A DNA stretch of 64,000 nt from JBBTSQ01 sp039795895 (GCA_039795895.1 JBDKKW010000002.1:1-64000), one strand, 5' to 3'. Positions 1 to 8,472 are shown, numbered from the stretch's first letter. Notes: a model not told the origin generated them from the sequence alone. A program made the numbers and translations.

Positions 1-234
1 AACATCGCTTTTCGATCCAGATGCATGAAGCGTGCAATATGACTGGCCAAAATCGCCACCCGAACACTGTGCTCGTAGGTCGCCTCGTCTTTGAGTCGGA
101 GGAGCTGAACAAACTTCGCCAAGACCTCGAACCTTTCAGGCTCAATATGCAATTCCTCAGCCATCGTACGCAAACGTACGGTCGCAGGTGTCGCCGGATC
201 AAGATACGGTATAAATGAACTCATAAGTTGAAAA
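1..234 (-). CDS. HD-domain protein, N-terminal part (runs off the left edge)
   Basis: The minus strand reads from an ATG at 234 without a stop to the window edge, giving 78 codons. The end of the visible part, YEHSVRVAILASHIARFMHL, matches the helix that opens HD/HDIG phosphohydrolase domains (pattern H-s-x-R-V-x-x-L-A-x-x-I-A). The HD residue pair itself would lie outside the window, so catalytic competence cannot be judged. No Shine-Dalgarno sequence precedes the ATG. HD proteins of this type are usually nucleotide or cyclic-dinucleotide phosphohydrolases; which kind this is cannot be told from this piece. Confidence 0.6.
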
Positions 235-387
235 CACTCACTTTCTTTGACTGCGTTTTGGTTTCAAAATTCTGAGTTTAAAATAGCAATAAAAGTTAGA
301 CTAGTCAAGATGCACACAACACCCCAAAGGAGATACTAGAAAAATAAGGAGAAATCTGCTATTGTAAGCCAGTTCAAATATATTCAA

Positions 388-459
388 GGCCCTATCGTCT
401 AACGGTTAGGACAGAGCCTTCTCAAGGCTTAAATCGGGGTTCGATTCCCCGTAGGGTCA
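388..459 (+). tRNA. tRNA-Glu (anticodon CUC)
   Basis: A full cloverleaf can be drawn: acceptor stem 388-394 with 452-458, D arm GTCTAACGGTTAGGAC, anticodon stem closing the loop TTCTCAA (anticodon CTC), T arm with TTCGATT, discriminator A at 459. CCA is not encoded. The 3' end is followed by an unusual tail that carries inverted and direct copies of this tRNA's T arm and acceptor strand. Confidence 0.93.
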
Positions 460-740
460 CAAAAATAATGAGGACAACGTGGAAAGCGTTGGACGGATAT
501 ATTTTTGTCCTACCCTACGGGGAATCGAAAGACGGAGCAGAATGAGACTCAGCCGAGTCGAACTGCGAGTCGGGGTAGCGGAAATTTCTGAGTGACGACG
601 AGGAAATTATCCGTGACCGAAAATGTACTCTTGGTTCGCCGTCTGGGAATCGAGGTACTGACCGTGTAACGGTCGAGTCCCGTAGGGTCATATACGTGAC
701 CGAAAGCGTACTCGCGGTTCCCCGTCAAAGAAGACAGCAA
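460..740 (+). repeat. tRNA-Glu-associated non-coding element
   Basis: No credible coding frame. The 18 bases ACCCTACGGGGAATCGAA at 512-529 are the exact inverse complement of tRNA-Glu 440-457. A direct, imperfect copy of the tRNA 3' end lies at 671-691. Two related units of about 34 bases (609-643 and 692-727) share GTGACCGAAA, GTACTC, GGTTC and CCGTC. A hairpin has the loop GAGTGACGACG (590-600). The same loop recurs near 62,149, and AAAGCGTACTCGCGGTTCC (703-721) recurs at 24,735-24,753 downstream of tRNA-Ala. Probably a structured RNA or a small mobile element; its function is unknown. Confidence 0.6.
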
Positions 741-781
741 GTGGTGTTCATCAAACTCATTTTAATGATACACTTCTAGCT

Positions 782-1237
782 ATGGAACCGGCTCAAGAAA
801 AACCATTTCCCACAGAAAGTGTCCCCAACGATGCCCACGTATTTACACTGAATGACAAAGAATACGACGTCTACAAACTAATAGACTACGCCAATGGACT
901 TGAGACAGTGCAATTGGAACTAGCAACTCTCCGCGAACAAGTCTTTGGTGAGAAATGCTGGGACGGAACAAATAGCATTACTTTCTCACCCAAAGATCTG
1001 CTTGATTGCTACGTCAGCTTGGGCTCATGGGAAGCAGTGAGGAGTACTCATCCTGAATGGAGCGAGCATATTGATAAAACGACACGCGCTGAATATCGCT
1101 TCCCTATTCTTATGTACAATGGCGCAATCATTGATGGCATGCACAGACTGATTCGAGCGATAACCGAAAAAGCGCCGACCATACCTGCGAAGATACTAAA
1201 CACCTTGCCAGACAAAACTTTGTGCACCCACATTTGA
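782..1237 (+). CDS. ParB/sulfiredoxin-fold-like protein
   Basis: A 151-residue protein of unknown role. Its C-terminal third (YRFPILMYNG, then AIIDGMHRLIRAI at about residues 106-130) has the pattern of ParB-like nuclease/Srx folds, where a strand with I-x-D-G-x-H-R leads into a helix. The N-terminal 100 residues are not recognised. The gene stands alone between the tRNA-Glu element and the RNase P RNA candidate, has no clear Shine-Dalgarno sequence and uses the first ATG. ParB-fold proteins bind DNA or hydrolyse nucleotides; which applies here cannot be said. The fold assignment is by motif only. Confidence 0.6.
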   Translation: MEPAQEKPFPTESVPNDAHVFTLNDKEYDVYKLIDYANGLETVQLELATLREQVFGEKCWDGTNSITFSPKDLLDCYVSLGSWEAVRSTHPEWSEHIDKTTRAEYRFPILMYNGAIIDGMHRLIRAITEKAPTIPAKILNTLPDKTLCTHI

Positions 1238-1267
1238 CTCGTTTAGTAACCCTTGCTACCATCCTAC

Positions 1268-1690
1268 ATGGATTGGGAACAGTAAATGTAGGCAGGTTCC
1301 ACGACTAGCCAGTCAAAGTCATGACGTCTGGCCGGTTTGCTTCATGCTCCCTTGTGTCTATCGTGCGGGTCAGCTAAACCAATCGAAACCGACACATCAT
1401 GGAGATAGTGGTAGCCGATCGTGCTAGGAGAGGGGTGACCAGTAGTCACACTGTGTTCGAATCTCCGGCATTGTCGGTCTGTGCAGAGCACAGCGGATGA
1501 GGTAGGCAAGAGTGCCTCAAGACTGCACCATTCAAAAGATGGTGACGAGAGGTGTGAGTTCTCTCTACTGCGTAGCGAATAATGGAAGATGCCTGTCTAA
1601 GGTTCCAGACTACAACCCCAATGACCTCTGGGCTAGTCGAAAAGCTATACGAGAACCCTGCATCTGAAATGTGATCTACCCCCAATCCAC
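1268..1690 (+). ncRNA. rnpB: Probable divergent RNase P RNA
   Basis: A 420-base non-coding stretch closed by an 8-bp helix (GGATTGGG 1270-1277 with CCCAATCC 1681-1688), as P1 closes RNase P RNA, and followed by a strong terminator. Landmarks occur in the expected order. AGGTAGG-type sequence leads into a hairpin with loop CTCAAGACT (1511-1529), resembling the P11-P12 region. Two short hairpins resembling P13 and P14 follow (1528-1542, 1547-1565). Near the 3' end, CTAGTCGAAAAGC and then ACGAGAACCCTGC (1649-1661) resemble the conserved region that ends in AGAACCC. The 5' P4 strand may be AGGCAGGTTCC, well off consensus. It could be another large structured RNA. A covariance-model search would decide. 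Confidence 0.5.
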
Positions 1691-1693
1691 CCA

Positions 1694-1727
1694 CCCCCAT
1701 CTTGCTTTGCGAGATGGGGGTTTCTAT
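1694..1727 (+). terminator. Intrinsic terminator of the RNase P RNA candidate
   Basis: A perfect 9-bp stem, CCCCCATCT (1694-1702) with AGATGGGGG (1712-1720), followed by TTTCTATT. It lies just after the closing helix of the upstream RNA. Confidence 0.85.
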
Positions 1728-1897
1728 TGACCACTTACTGAAATTAATGATACTATCCAACACAGATTTTAGTTCCTCAAAACTAATTCGTTTGTTTCGT
1801 CTTAGCGGAAAGTGGCTTATTTTAGGCTTCTTTCCGCTATGACGAAACCACTTTGGCCAAGTCCTCTAGCGAGAAACTCCAAAAAAGGAAGTTAGCT

Positions 1898-2683
1898 ATG
1901 TCAGCAGAAAACGAAAAAACATTCATCACCCTTGCGGTCCCAATGCACGGCTTCGTCGTATATGGATATGGCGGAGGCGTCAACGGGTGCGTATACCGAG
2001 GGAAGCCCCTACTCCCCTTTTTGCAGAGACTCGAGGAGGATTTCCCCAAACTCCGGGACACACTCAACGAGACGCACGATTCCCTGGACAAGATCCGCCC
2101 CGAGAATCCGGAAAATCAGGCGAAAATTCACAAACTTCTGCTCACGGGTGCTTGGGCCTACGCCCTCACCCTGGAACTCCAGCCATTCCAAAAGGCCTGC
2201 TTACACGGACCGACCAATCCGCTCCGCCACTTCATTCTCTTGAGACTGGAGGAGATTTACACCAAGTGCTTCGCCGCTGCGCATATGTATGGAGCACCGG
2301 ATGAAAGTCTCATCGGACTCCACGGATTACTGACCGACTTCGAAGTCAACGGCGGTATCAATACCCTCAATGGTGATGTTGGATCGGGTTTTCACACATC
2401 GGTACACGACTATTTCATGGCATATTTCGCTCCGAATAGTCGTGAGGCGATCGTGTATGAGCGTTTTGGCGAACTCATACATGCGATTACCGAGATAATC
2501 ACGACTCAATACCCCAAAGTGGTGACCGCACTTGGTGCACACATCAACCACTTGATCGTCGATGAACATCTCGGCTTCGCATCATCGAAGTTTACCTCCG
2601 ATACCAAGACGGCGCTGATTGAGAAGCTTAAAAGACTTCGGGACGAATTGACTCCGCCCCAAGCTTCCGAAAAGGCTGCTTAG
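1898..2683 (+). CDS. Hypothetical protein (orphan gene)
   Basis: A 261-residue protein with no family I recognise. It starts at the ATG preceded by AGGAAG six bases upstream; the TTG further 5' has no such signal. The sequence is soluble, with many aromatic and charged residues, a glycine-rich VYGYGGG segment near the N-terminus, and a helical C-terminus ending in a charged tail. No signal peptide or membrane segment is seen. It forms a single-gene unit with its own terminator at 2696, like the other orphan genes here. Confidence 0.75.
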   Translation: MSAENEKTFITLAVPMHGFVVYGYGGGVNGCVYRGKPLLPFLQRLEEDFPKLRDTLNETHDSLDKIRPENPENQAKIHKLLLTGAWAYALTLELQPFQKACLHGPTNPLRHFILLRLEEIYTKCFAAAHMYGAPDESLIGLHGLLTDFEVNGGINTLNGDVGSGFHTSVHDYFMAYFAPNSREAIVYERFGELIHAITEIITTQYPKVVTALGAHINHLIVDEHLGFASSKFTSDTKTALIEKLKRLRDELTPPQASEKAA

Positions 2684-2695
2684 GCAGATTTACAC

Positions 2696-2725
2696 ACCAC
2701 ATCTCACGCGAGATGTGGTTTTTCT
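2696..2725 (+). terminator. Intrinsic terminator
   Basis: The stem ACCACATCTC/GAGATGTGGT with loop ACGC is followed by TTTTTCTTT. It ends the orphan gene at 1898-2683. Confidence 0.9.
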
Positions 2726-2733
2726 TTGTATAA

Positions 2734-3045
2734 CTAAGCATCCACCCCAACATCAATCCCTAATTCATCTTTTATTCTTTTTGCTAGACCTTCTGCAAGT
2801 GCTCTCGTATAATCATTACCAACACCAGTAATTCGTATCGCTTCAGTTTCGAGCTTATATAATCGAAGTAATCCTGCAGATGAGCTGATGTACTCCACCT
2901 TACCATCAGCTGGTAATTTTGGAATTAGATCTTTTACTTCCACAAACATTCTGTCCAACAGCCTAAGACCTCGAGCATCGAGTGTATAAACCTGTTCAGT
3001 TTTTTGACCACTTAGTAGATTTTTTGGTTCAATTGGATTTTCCAT
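2734..3045 (-). CDS. Small hypothetical protein downstream of murF
   Basis: A 103-residue protein starting at MENPIEPKN. The frame is open further upstream into the end of murF, but the ATG at 3045, ten bases after the murF stop, is the natural start. The sequence is charged and mixed alpha/beta, ending GLAKRIKDELGIDVGVDA, without membrane segments. Its spacing suggests co-transcription with the division cluster as the last gene. No function can be assigned. Confidence 0.65.
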   Translation of the reverse strand: MENPIEPKNLLSGQKTEQVYTLDARGLRLLDRMFVEVKDLIPKLPADGKVEYISSSAGLLRLYKLETEAIRITGVGNDYTRALAEGLAKRIKDELGIDVGVDA

Positions 3046-3055
3046 ATATTTAAAA

Positions 3056-4363
3056 TTATCTTTTACTCCATTCTTCCTCCTGCCGTACCAAAAACTCACT
3101 TGCTTGTTCCGGCTTCGCCATCAATTCAAAAACAATACGCTCCATTCGCATTCCCTGCGAACCTTTTACCAAAATTACATCACCGCTCTGAATCAAATTC
3201 TTGAGATACTTCCCTGCTTCAACAGCGGTATCAAACTGAAGTGCTTTGTTTTCATAGAGTCCAGCATTGAGCGCACTCTCAAGCGCATCCTTCATTCGCT
3301 CACCAACACACACAAAGAGATCAGCAAAAGGCGCCACTTCAACTCCCACTTTTTTGTGTGCATCCACACTATGTTTACCGAGCTCAAGCATATCACCCAA
3401 GACGGCAATTCTTTTGCCCTGTGTCTTAATCCCCGCGAGTGTACTGAGAGCCGCAGATACCGCAACCGGAGAAGAGTTGTAGGTGTCATCGATAATGGTC
3501 GAGTCGTTAATGCCATCAATTAGTCTCATTCTGCCGTTTGGTCCCAAGTGATTTGAAAGCGACTGTGTGAGATCGACTAGATTGAGCCCGAGCGACACGC
3601 CCACCGACAGTCCCGCAAGCAAGGGGTACCACATCTGCGTACCGAGTGTGCCATAGAGTGTCAGCGGAATAGCACTACCTTGATAATGCACCTTTGCACT
3701 CATTCCCACCGGCCGACCCGCTTCATACACAATGTGTTCATGCGAAAAATGGAGATCGGCATCACCAATCGCACCAAAGGTAATCAACTGACCAAGGCAA
3801 CCATCTCTAAATTTCATCACGTCTTCATCGTCAGCGTTTAAAATCACCGTTCCACCAGCTTTGACTGCGTGTACGAGCTGATATTTCTCATGTGCCACTT
3901 CTGCGACTGATTTGAAGAATTCGACATGTACCGGAACCTTACTCAACTTGGTCACCACCGCAATATCAGGATGGACCCACTCAGTAATCCTAGCGATGTC
4001 ACCAGGATGATCGGCACCGACTTCGAGAACCAACCAATTGGGAAAATTGATAGTTGATAGTCTATAGTTGATAGGAAAAGCTACAAAGAAGCCGAGAACG
4101 ATGTTTTTGATCCAACCGAGAGGATTATTCCATGCGTTTGGTAAATTTAAAATCGTCAATGGTACACCAAATTCACTATTAAAACTTTTTTGACTTTTTC
4201 GAACAGAAAAATGTGGTTCGAGTACTGCAAAAATAGCATCTTTGGTAGACGTCTTGCCCACGGTCCCGGTGACCGCCACGATTTTTGGCTGATACCTCTT
4301 GAGAGCACACTTGGCTTCCCAGGTGAGTGTAGCTATGACTAGTTTTTTAAAAAAAGATTTCAT
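3056..4363 (-). CDS. murF: UDP-N-acetylmuramoyl-tripeptide--D-alanyl-D-alanine ligase MurF
   Basis: MurF adds D-Ala-D-Ala to the UDP-MurNAc tripeptide in the cytoplasm, the last soluble step of the peptidoglycan precursor. The 435-residue protein has the Mur ligase P-loop VTGTVGKTSTK (about residues 31-41), the middle-domain motif LEVGADHPGD, a DDTYNSSP motif and the C-terminal VLGDMLELG segment. Length is normal. A 28-base tandem heptamer repeat lies inside the coding sequence (4047-4074) and adds the tract NYRLSTINF just before LVLEVG. There is no Shine-Dalgarno sequence at a usual distance. It follows ftsI, with a hairpin element between them. Confidence 0.93.
   Translation of the reverse strand: MKSFFKKLVIATLTWEAKCALKRYQPKIVAVTGTVGKTSTKDAIFAVLEPHFSVRKSQKSFNSEFGVPLTILNLPNAWNNPLGWIKNIVLGFFVAFPINYRLSTINFPNWLVLEVGADHPGDIARITEWVHPDIAVVTKLSKVPVHVEFFKSVAEVAHEKYQLVHAVKAGGTVILNADDEDVMKFRDGCLGQLITFGAIGDADLHFSHEHIVYEAGRPVGMSAKVHYQGSAIPLTLYGTLGTQMWYPLLAGLSVGVSLGLNLVDLTQSLSNHLGPNGRMRLIDGINDSTIIDDTYNSSPVAVSAALSTLAGIKTQGKRIAVLGDMLELGKHSVDAHKKVGVEVAPFADLFVCVGERMKDALESALNAGLYENKALQFDTAVEAGKYLKNLIQSGDVILVKGSQGMRMERIVFELMAKPEQASEFLVRQEEEWSKR
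4047..4074. repeat. Four-unit heptamer repeat inside murF
   Basis: On the plus strand the units are TTGATAG, TTGATAG, TCTATAG, TTGATAG. A near-identical four-unit array lies inside uvrC at 29368-29395. Confidence 0.9.
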
Positions 4364-4384
4364 CCTAGAGAATAATACAACTTA

Positions 4385-4513
4385 TTAAAACCAATTAAAT
4401 GGCTCAAGATGCGCGGAGTCGGCGAGTACCGCAACCAAGACGTACAGAGAAGTACGTTGCGGGAGCGGACGGAGCCGGCGACAAAGCAGATTGAGTCATT
4501 TTATTGGTTTTAA
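4385..4513. repeat. Stop-codon-abutting hairpin element, copy 1
   Basis: The outer arms 4385-4407 and 4491-4513 are complementary over 23 positions with two exceptions, one of them a G-U pair. The core has an inner hairpin (CCGCAA..TTGCGG, ACGTAC..GTACGT) and the family sequence GGCGACAAAGCAGA. One arm overlaps the ftsI stop codon at 4510-4512. It shares its core with copies at 7489, 34101 and 40189. Confidence 0.8.
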
Positions 4514-6222
4514 CGATCTGGAGGAACTTGGTAATAGCTGATGAGAAACTTCGCAATATCCGAAAACGGCTCTCCCAATGTCTGCGACGCGTACTGCACA
4601 TTTTGTGGCTCAAGCTGATACATAAACACCAAAAACTTTGGATCAGAAGCCGGGAAATACCCAAAGAACGAGTGCAAGAATCTACTAGCATCATAGCCTC
4701 CACCCCCTTCTTTTGCAATCTGCGCGGTACCGGTCTTAGCAGCGATAGAATAGTGCGGCATTTTGATTTTACCGTTGAGCAAAGCCTTGTCCACCACCGT
4801 CACGAGCATTCGAGTAATCTCTGCTGAGGTACTGGTTGCGATCACTTGTCGACCAAGGGGGTAGTCGATATTTTTGGTCACCCCGAGCTTGTACCGAATT
4901 TGTTTAACCAAGTGTGGTGTGACCAGTGTCCCACCATTACCAAGCGAAGACAGTGCCCGAGCGGTCGACAGGGGTGTGAGTGCGATACCCTGCCCGAACG
5001 ACGCAGTAGCATATTCCACATCTCGCTTTGAGGTGAGGTTTTTGATCAAGCCAATCGATTCATTTGGCAAATCAATCCCGGTACGCTCGCCAAGGCCGTA
5101 GTTTCGCATATAATTGGCGAAACGCTCTTTACCAAGCTGGGTCACCACAAAAGATACACCGAGGTTGAGTGACTGATTGAGCACCTCTTGCATTGGAATA
5201 ATACCTCGTGCCTTACCATCGTAGTTTGAAATCTTTTTACCATCGAGCTCGATCGAGCCAGTATCATTGTAGGTTGTCTCTGCAGTCACCACTTTTGCAT
5301 CAAGTCCAGCGGCCATCGTTAGAGGCTTGATAATTGAACCCATTTCGTACACATCCTCCACCATTGGATTTGAAAAGACGCCCACATTCTTTTCGTCTCG
5401 AAAATTATTGGGATTAAATGTTGGTGTTGCAGCCAGAGCATAAATCTCACCGTTTTGCGGATTCATAATCACAATACCCACTTTCTTTGAGTGCCACTGT
5501 TCGTGAATTTCTGCGATCTTCTTCTCAGCAAATGCCTGTACGGTCGGCTCGATCGTGGTCACGATATCCCCTTCAAGACTTTGATTGTCGACGATAGTCT
5601 TTTTGAGATTCGAAAATACTTCCGCAAAGAAATTCACATACACCGTCTTGTCATTTCGCTTCAAGGTATCGTCATATGAGCGCTCAAGCCCGTAGCGAGG
5701 CGCCAAAGTATCACCCTGGAAAGCCAAAAAGCCTAACGTCTGTGACGCGAGACTACCAGACGGATAGTAGCGCCACTGATCTTTGTAAAAAGAGAGGCCT
5801 TTGAGCTTGAGTGCCGAAAGCGTATTCACGACTGACTCATCGGCATGTTTTGCAATCTCCTCGTATGGATCATTTTGCTTGGTAGCTTTGGCGATAAATG
5901 CGTCATGATCAAGCGAGAGCTTCTTACCAATCACTTTGTACAAAGACTCGGGATCGACGACTAATTTTGGATTGATCGCGACGGTAAATCCGCTACGTAA
6001 TGTTGCACCCGACACCAAAGTACCCGACTTCGTATTAAAAAAGATGGTGCCTCGATCAAAGATTTCCTGTGTCGGACTCGTATACTGATGATCCGCTTTA
6101 CTTAAAAAAATATCTCCTTCTACAATTTGAATATAATAGGCACGAACAATAAGTATCAGCGCCACAAGAATAATAGCACTGGAGATGAGACGAATTCGGC
6201 TGTGCGTATTGTTATCGCGCAT
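4510..6222 (-). CDS. ftsI: Division-specific peptidoglycan transpeptidase FtsI/PBP3
   Basis: A class B penicillin-binding protein that cross-links septal peptidoglycan on the outer face of the membrane. The 570 residues begin with a membrane anchor (about 12-29), then a dimerisation region and the transpeptidase domain. All three active-site motifs are visible: SxxK as GSIIKP, SxN as QSLNLG, and KTG as AKTGTAQ. It overlaps the preceding ftsL-like gene by 11 bases, so translation is probably coupled. The cluster context mraZ-rsmH-ftsL-ftsI-murF makes FtsI, not PBP2, the best name. The stop codon is embedded in the arm of a hairpin element. Confidence 0.93.
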   Translation of the reverse strand: MRDNNTHSRIRLISSAIILVALILIVRAYYIQIVEGDIFLSKADHQYTSPTQEIFDRGTIFFNTKSGTLVSGATLRSGFTVAINPKLVVDPESLYKVIGKKLSLDHDAFIAKATKQNDPYEEIAKHADESVVNTLSALKLKGLSFYKDQWRYYPSGSLASQTLGFLAFQGDTLAPRYGLERSYDDTLKRNDKTVYVNFFAEVFSNLKKTIVDNQSLEGDIVTTIEPTVQAFAEKKIAEIHEQWHSKKVGIVIMNPQNGEIYALAATPTFNPNNFRDEKNVGVFSNPMVEDVYEMGSIIKPLTMAAGLDAKVVTAETTYNDTGSIELDGKKISNYDGKARGIIPMQEVLNQSLNLGVSFVVTQLGKERFANYMRNYGLGERTGIDLPNESIGLIKNLTSKRDVEYATASFGQGIALTPLSTARALSSLGNGGTLVTPHLVKQIRYKLGVTKNIDYPLGRQVIATSTSAEITRMLVTVVDKALLNGKIKMPHYSIAAKTGTAQIAKEGGGGYDASRFLHSFFGYFPASDPKFLVFMYQLEPQNVQYASQTLGEPFSDIAKFLISYYQVPPDR

Positions 6223-6532
6223 TCTGATTGAAACTGAGGCCAGAGGTTACCCCACGTTCGACATACGCAACGTTCTGAGCCTCCACAAAGCCCAATGCCC
6301 GAGCACGATCGATGGTGACTCCCGTATCAAGTGCAAAATATTCATTTTCAAGATTGGCAGTCTCTGAACGAAGCGCACTCAACGCACTTCCCGCCTTTTC
6401 CCGAGCTACCACCCGAATGATGGTCATCTGAATAAAATAACCATAGACGCAGGCGAGGGTGACACAAAGCACGCTGAGTAGGAAAAACCACTGCTTGGTC
6501 TTGGTATTTTGTTGTAATGCGGAGCTCATCAT
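6212..6532 (-). CDS. ftsL: FtsL-like division protein
   Basis: A 106-residue bitopic protein: short cytoplasmic N-terminus, one membrane helix (FFLLSVLCVTLACVYGYFI), then an extracytoplasmic coiled-coil-like stretch (VVAREKAGSALSALRSETANL). FtsL sequences are poorly conserved, so the name rests on this topology and on the position between rsmH and ftsI, where ftsL normally sits. It ends inside the ftsI start and begins two bases after the rsmH stop, forming a tight operon. Confidence 0.75.
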   Translation of the reverse strand: MMSSALQQNTKTKQWFFLLSVLCVTLACVYGYFIQMTIIRVVAREKAGSALSALRSETANLENEYFALDTGVTIDRARALGFVEAQNVAYVERGVTSGLSFNQNAR

Positions 6533-6533
6533 A

Positions 6534-7430
6534 TTAGTTTTTTTGAATAATTCTTAATTTTGCACTGCGTGATCGAGGATTTTCTGAAATTTCTTGATCG
6601 CTTGGGGCAATAGGCTTTTTGGTAATAAGGGTGCCGAGATCTTTGTCGGCGTATTCTCGAAAAAGGGTCTTTACGATACGGTCTTCGAGACTATGAAAAG
6701 AAATAATAGCGAGGCGACCGTGGGACTTGAGAGCGTCGAAGGCAACACGGATACCTTCGGTGAGATTTCCGAGCTCATCGTTGGTCAAAATACGAAGGGC
6801 TTGGAAGGTGCGCGTAGCTGGATGGATACCTGCATGGTGGTAGCCTGTTGGTGTCGAAGCAAGGATGATATTCACTAAGTCAGTGGTGGTGCGAATCGGA
6901 TGATTTTTTCGCGCATCAACAATCCCCCGTGCGATTTTTCGAGCGTGTCGTTCCTCGCCATACTGGAAGATACCGTCCGCAAGCGCTTGCTCATCCCAAG
7001 TATTCACAATTGAAAGCGCCGTCGTCGCCCCTGCATCAGGATTCTCTGAAAAAGTCATCAGCAATGGCTCATCTTTCTGAAATGAAAATCCGCGACCCGA
7101 TTCTTCAAACTGAAAAGATGAGAGACCGATGTCGAGCAAGATTTTGTCGACACCATCGATTTTCAAATCTGCGAGTGCTTTGTCGAGGTGACGAAAATTT
7201 GACTGCCGGGTCAAGATGGTGAGCTGTGGATGCGCTTCAAGCACATCATCAATACGTAGAAAAGCTTTTGCATCCAAATCAAGACCGATCAGTGTCCCCT
7301 TCTCGCCAAGCTTGTCCGCCATGGCATAAAAGTGACCGCCACCACCAAGTGTGCCATCAAGCACAGATTCACCTGGATGAATATCTAAACCCGCTATTAC
7401 TTCGTGTAAAAGAACTGGGATGTGAGTCAT
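6534..7430 (-). CDS. rsmH: 16S rRNA m4C1402 methyltransferase RsmH (MraW)
   Basis: RsmH uses S-adenosylmethionine to methylate the N4 position of C1402 in 16S rRNA. The 298-residue protein has the SAM-binding motif VLDGTLGGGGH (about residues 20-30), the family segment DIGLSSFQFEESGRGFSF, and ISFHSLEDRIVK near the C-terminus. Length is typical. It is the second gene of the division cluster after mraZ. There is no Shine-Dalgarno sequence. Its leader contains a heptamer repeat and a hairpin element. Confidence 0.95.
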   Translation of the reverse strand: MTHIPVLLHEVIAGLDIHPGESVLDGTLGGGGHFYAMADKLGEKGTLIGLDLDAKAFLRIDDVLEAHPQLTILTRQSNFRHLDKALADLKIDGVDKILLDIGLSSFQFEESGRGFSFQKDEPLLMTFSENPDAGATTALSIVNTWDEQALADGIFQYGEERHARKIARGIVDARKNHPIRTTTDLVNIILASTPTGYHHAGIHPATRTFQALRILTNDELGNLTEGIRVAFDALKSHGRLAIISFHSLEDRIVKTLFREYADKDLGTLITKKPIAPSDQEISENPRSRSAKLRIIQKN

Positions 7431-7452
7431 AAAAGAAGTGGGGAAAATATCT

Positions 7453-7480
7453 AAGTCCTAAATTATAATTTCTAATTACT
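7453..7480. repeat. Four-unit heptamer repeat upstream of rsmH
   Basis: The units are AAGTCCT, AAATTAT, AATTTCT and AATTACT on the plus strand, ending 27 bases before a hairpin element would begin pairing and lying just 5' of rsmH on the minus strand. Confidence 0.7.
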
Positions 7481-7488
7481 TATCCCCA

Positions 7489-7613
7489 AGAATCAATTAA
7501 ATTGCTTTAGATGCGCGAAGCCGATGAGCACCGCGACCAAGCTGTAGATGGAGCTACTGCGCGGGAGCGGGCGGAGTCGGCGACAAAGCAGATGAAGTAA
7601 TTTTATTGATTCC
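7489..7613. repeat. Stop-codon-abutting hairpin element, copy 2
   Basis: Complementary arms (AGAATCAATTAAATTGC... and ...AATTTTATTGATTCC) enclose a core that is nearly identical to the copy at 40189-40311. The element ends at the base before the mraZ stop codon (7614). Orientation relative to the upstream gene is the same as in the other copies. Confidence 0.85.
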
Positions 7614-8048
7614 CTAGAATACACCGATGCCACCGAGCTTCTGAGCAAGTACGTCGCCTTGTTTCTCAATCTTGCTCTTGTACTCAATCCATACTGCTTC
7701 GTTCCACATTTCTACTCGGTCGTGGACACCTGCAAACACCACTTTTTCTGACAAACTAGCAAACTGCTTCAAAAACTCTGGGATCAAGACGCGACCAATA
7801 CTATCGACTTCAGCTTCCACTGCTCCCGCAAACATAAATCGGTTGAATCCACGTGTATCCGCCTGACCCATGCCGAGCGTACCGATTTTTTCTGCAATTT
7901 TTTTCCACGCGAGTACTGGGTACACAAAGAGACAATTGTCGAGACCGCGAGTGATGACCACTTTCTTCCCCATCTCCTTTCGAAATTTTGAAGGAAGTGA
8001 AATACGACTCTTGTCGTCGATACTGTGTGTGTACTCGCCGATAAACAT
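7614..8048 (-). CDS. mraZ: Transcriptional regulator MraZ
   Basis: MraZ is an AbrB-fold DNA-binding protein that in other bacteria binds direct repeats upstream of its own division cluster. The 144-residue protein begins MFIGEYTHSIDDKSRISLPS and contains two SpoVT/AbrB-like repeats; the second includes EVDSIGRVLIPEFL. Length is normal. The ATG overlaps the last base of the stop codon of a 43-codon ORF, so translation is probably coupled. I did not find the usual repeated MraZ-box upstream. Confidence 0.93.
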   Translation of the reverse strand: MFIGEYTHSIDDKSRISLPSKFRKEMGKKVVITRGLDNCLFVYPVLAWKKIAEKIGTLGMGQADTRGFNRFMFAGAVEAEVDSIGRVLIPEFLKQFASLSEKVVFAGVHDRVEMWNEAVWIEYKSKIEKQGDVLAQKLGGIGVF

Positions 8049-8179
8049 TATCTTTGAGAATTAGGATTGCGAAGTACTTTTACCAATGGCCGGAATTTAA
8101 CACCAGTCATCTGCAGACGAACGACATTTACTTTCACGCCGTCGATAGAAACACGAGAGATCTTTTGTATGATTTTCAT
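8048..8179 (-). CDS. Short ORF translationally coupled to mraZ
   Basis: A 43-codon ORF (MKIIQKISRVSIDGVKVNVV...) whose TAA overlaps the mraZ ATG by one base. The product is basic and beta-like, with alternating hydrophobic residues. There is no Shine-Dalgarno sequence. It could be a real small protein or a leader peptide. The one-base overlap favours translation, but it is not recognised as a family. Confidence 0.4.
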   Translation of the reverse strand: MKIIQKISRVSIDGVKVNVVRLQMTGVKFRPLVKVLRNPNSQR

Positions 8180-8311
8180 AGTGTTTTTTGTATTAGTTGC
8201 TGAGAAAAAAATAATTCCCCAATTACTTTTTTCCCACTTCATCCCACTTGGGTATAAGTATATAACACTTCATACCACTAGCAAACAGGGTTATCCCCAG
8301 ATACTCACTCC

Positions 8312-8400
8312 TTCGTGGGTTTTAAAAACACGATAAAATCCTGCTGGATTTTTCTCTACTCGACCTCAACGGCCTCCGTAAAGTTTTTAAAACCCACGAA
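8312..8400. repeat. Long hairpin element upstream of the mraZ cluster
   Basis: A perfect 18-bp stem, TTCGTGGGTTTTAAAAAC (8312-8329) with its complement (8383-8400), encloses about 53 bases. The right flank (8398-8417) is an inverse copy of the left flank of the hairpin at 11973-12061 (AATCCCTTCTTGAACGA), which ties the two together. No gene lies in 8180-8547. Confidence 0.8.
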
Positions 8401-8472
8401 CTCGTTCGTTCAAGAAGGGATTCGCGGTTTCAGTATTTATCTCTATTATTTTGCACTTACGATATAAAATAA

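Noticed and set aside
1268..1690. tmRNA as identity of the large RNA
   Set aside because: No tRNA-like T arm lies next to the closing helix, no tag-peptide frame was found, and CCA is absent.
1446..1763. Open frame of 105 codons on the minus strand
   Set aside because: It lies antisense to the structured RNA at 1268-1690 and its terminator, has no start signal, and encodes a low-quality composition.
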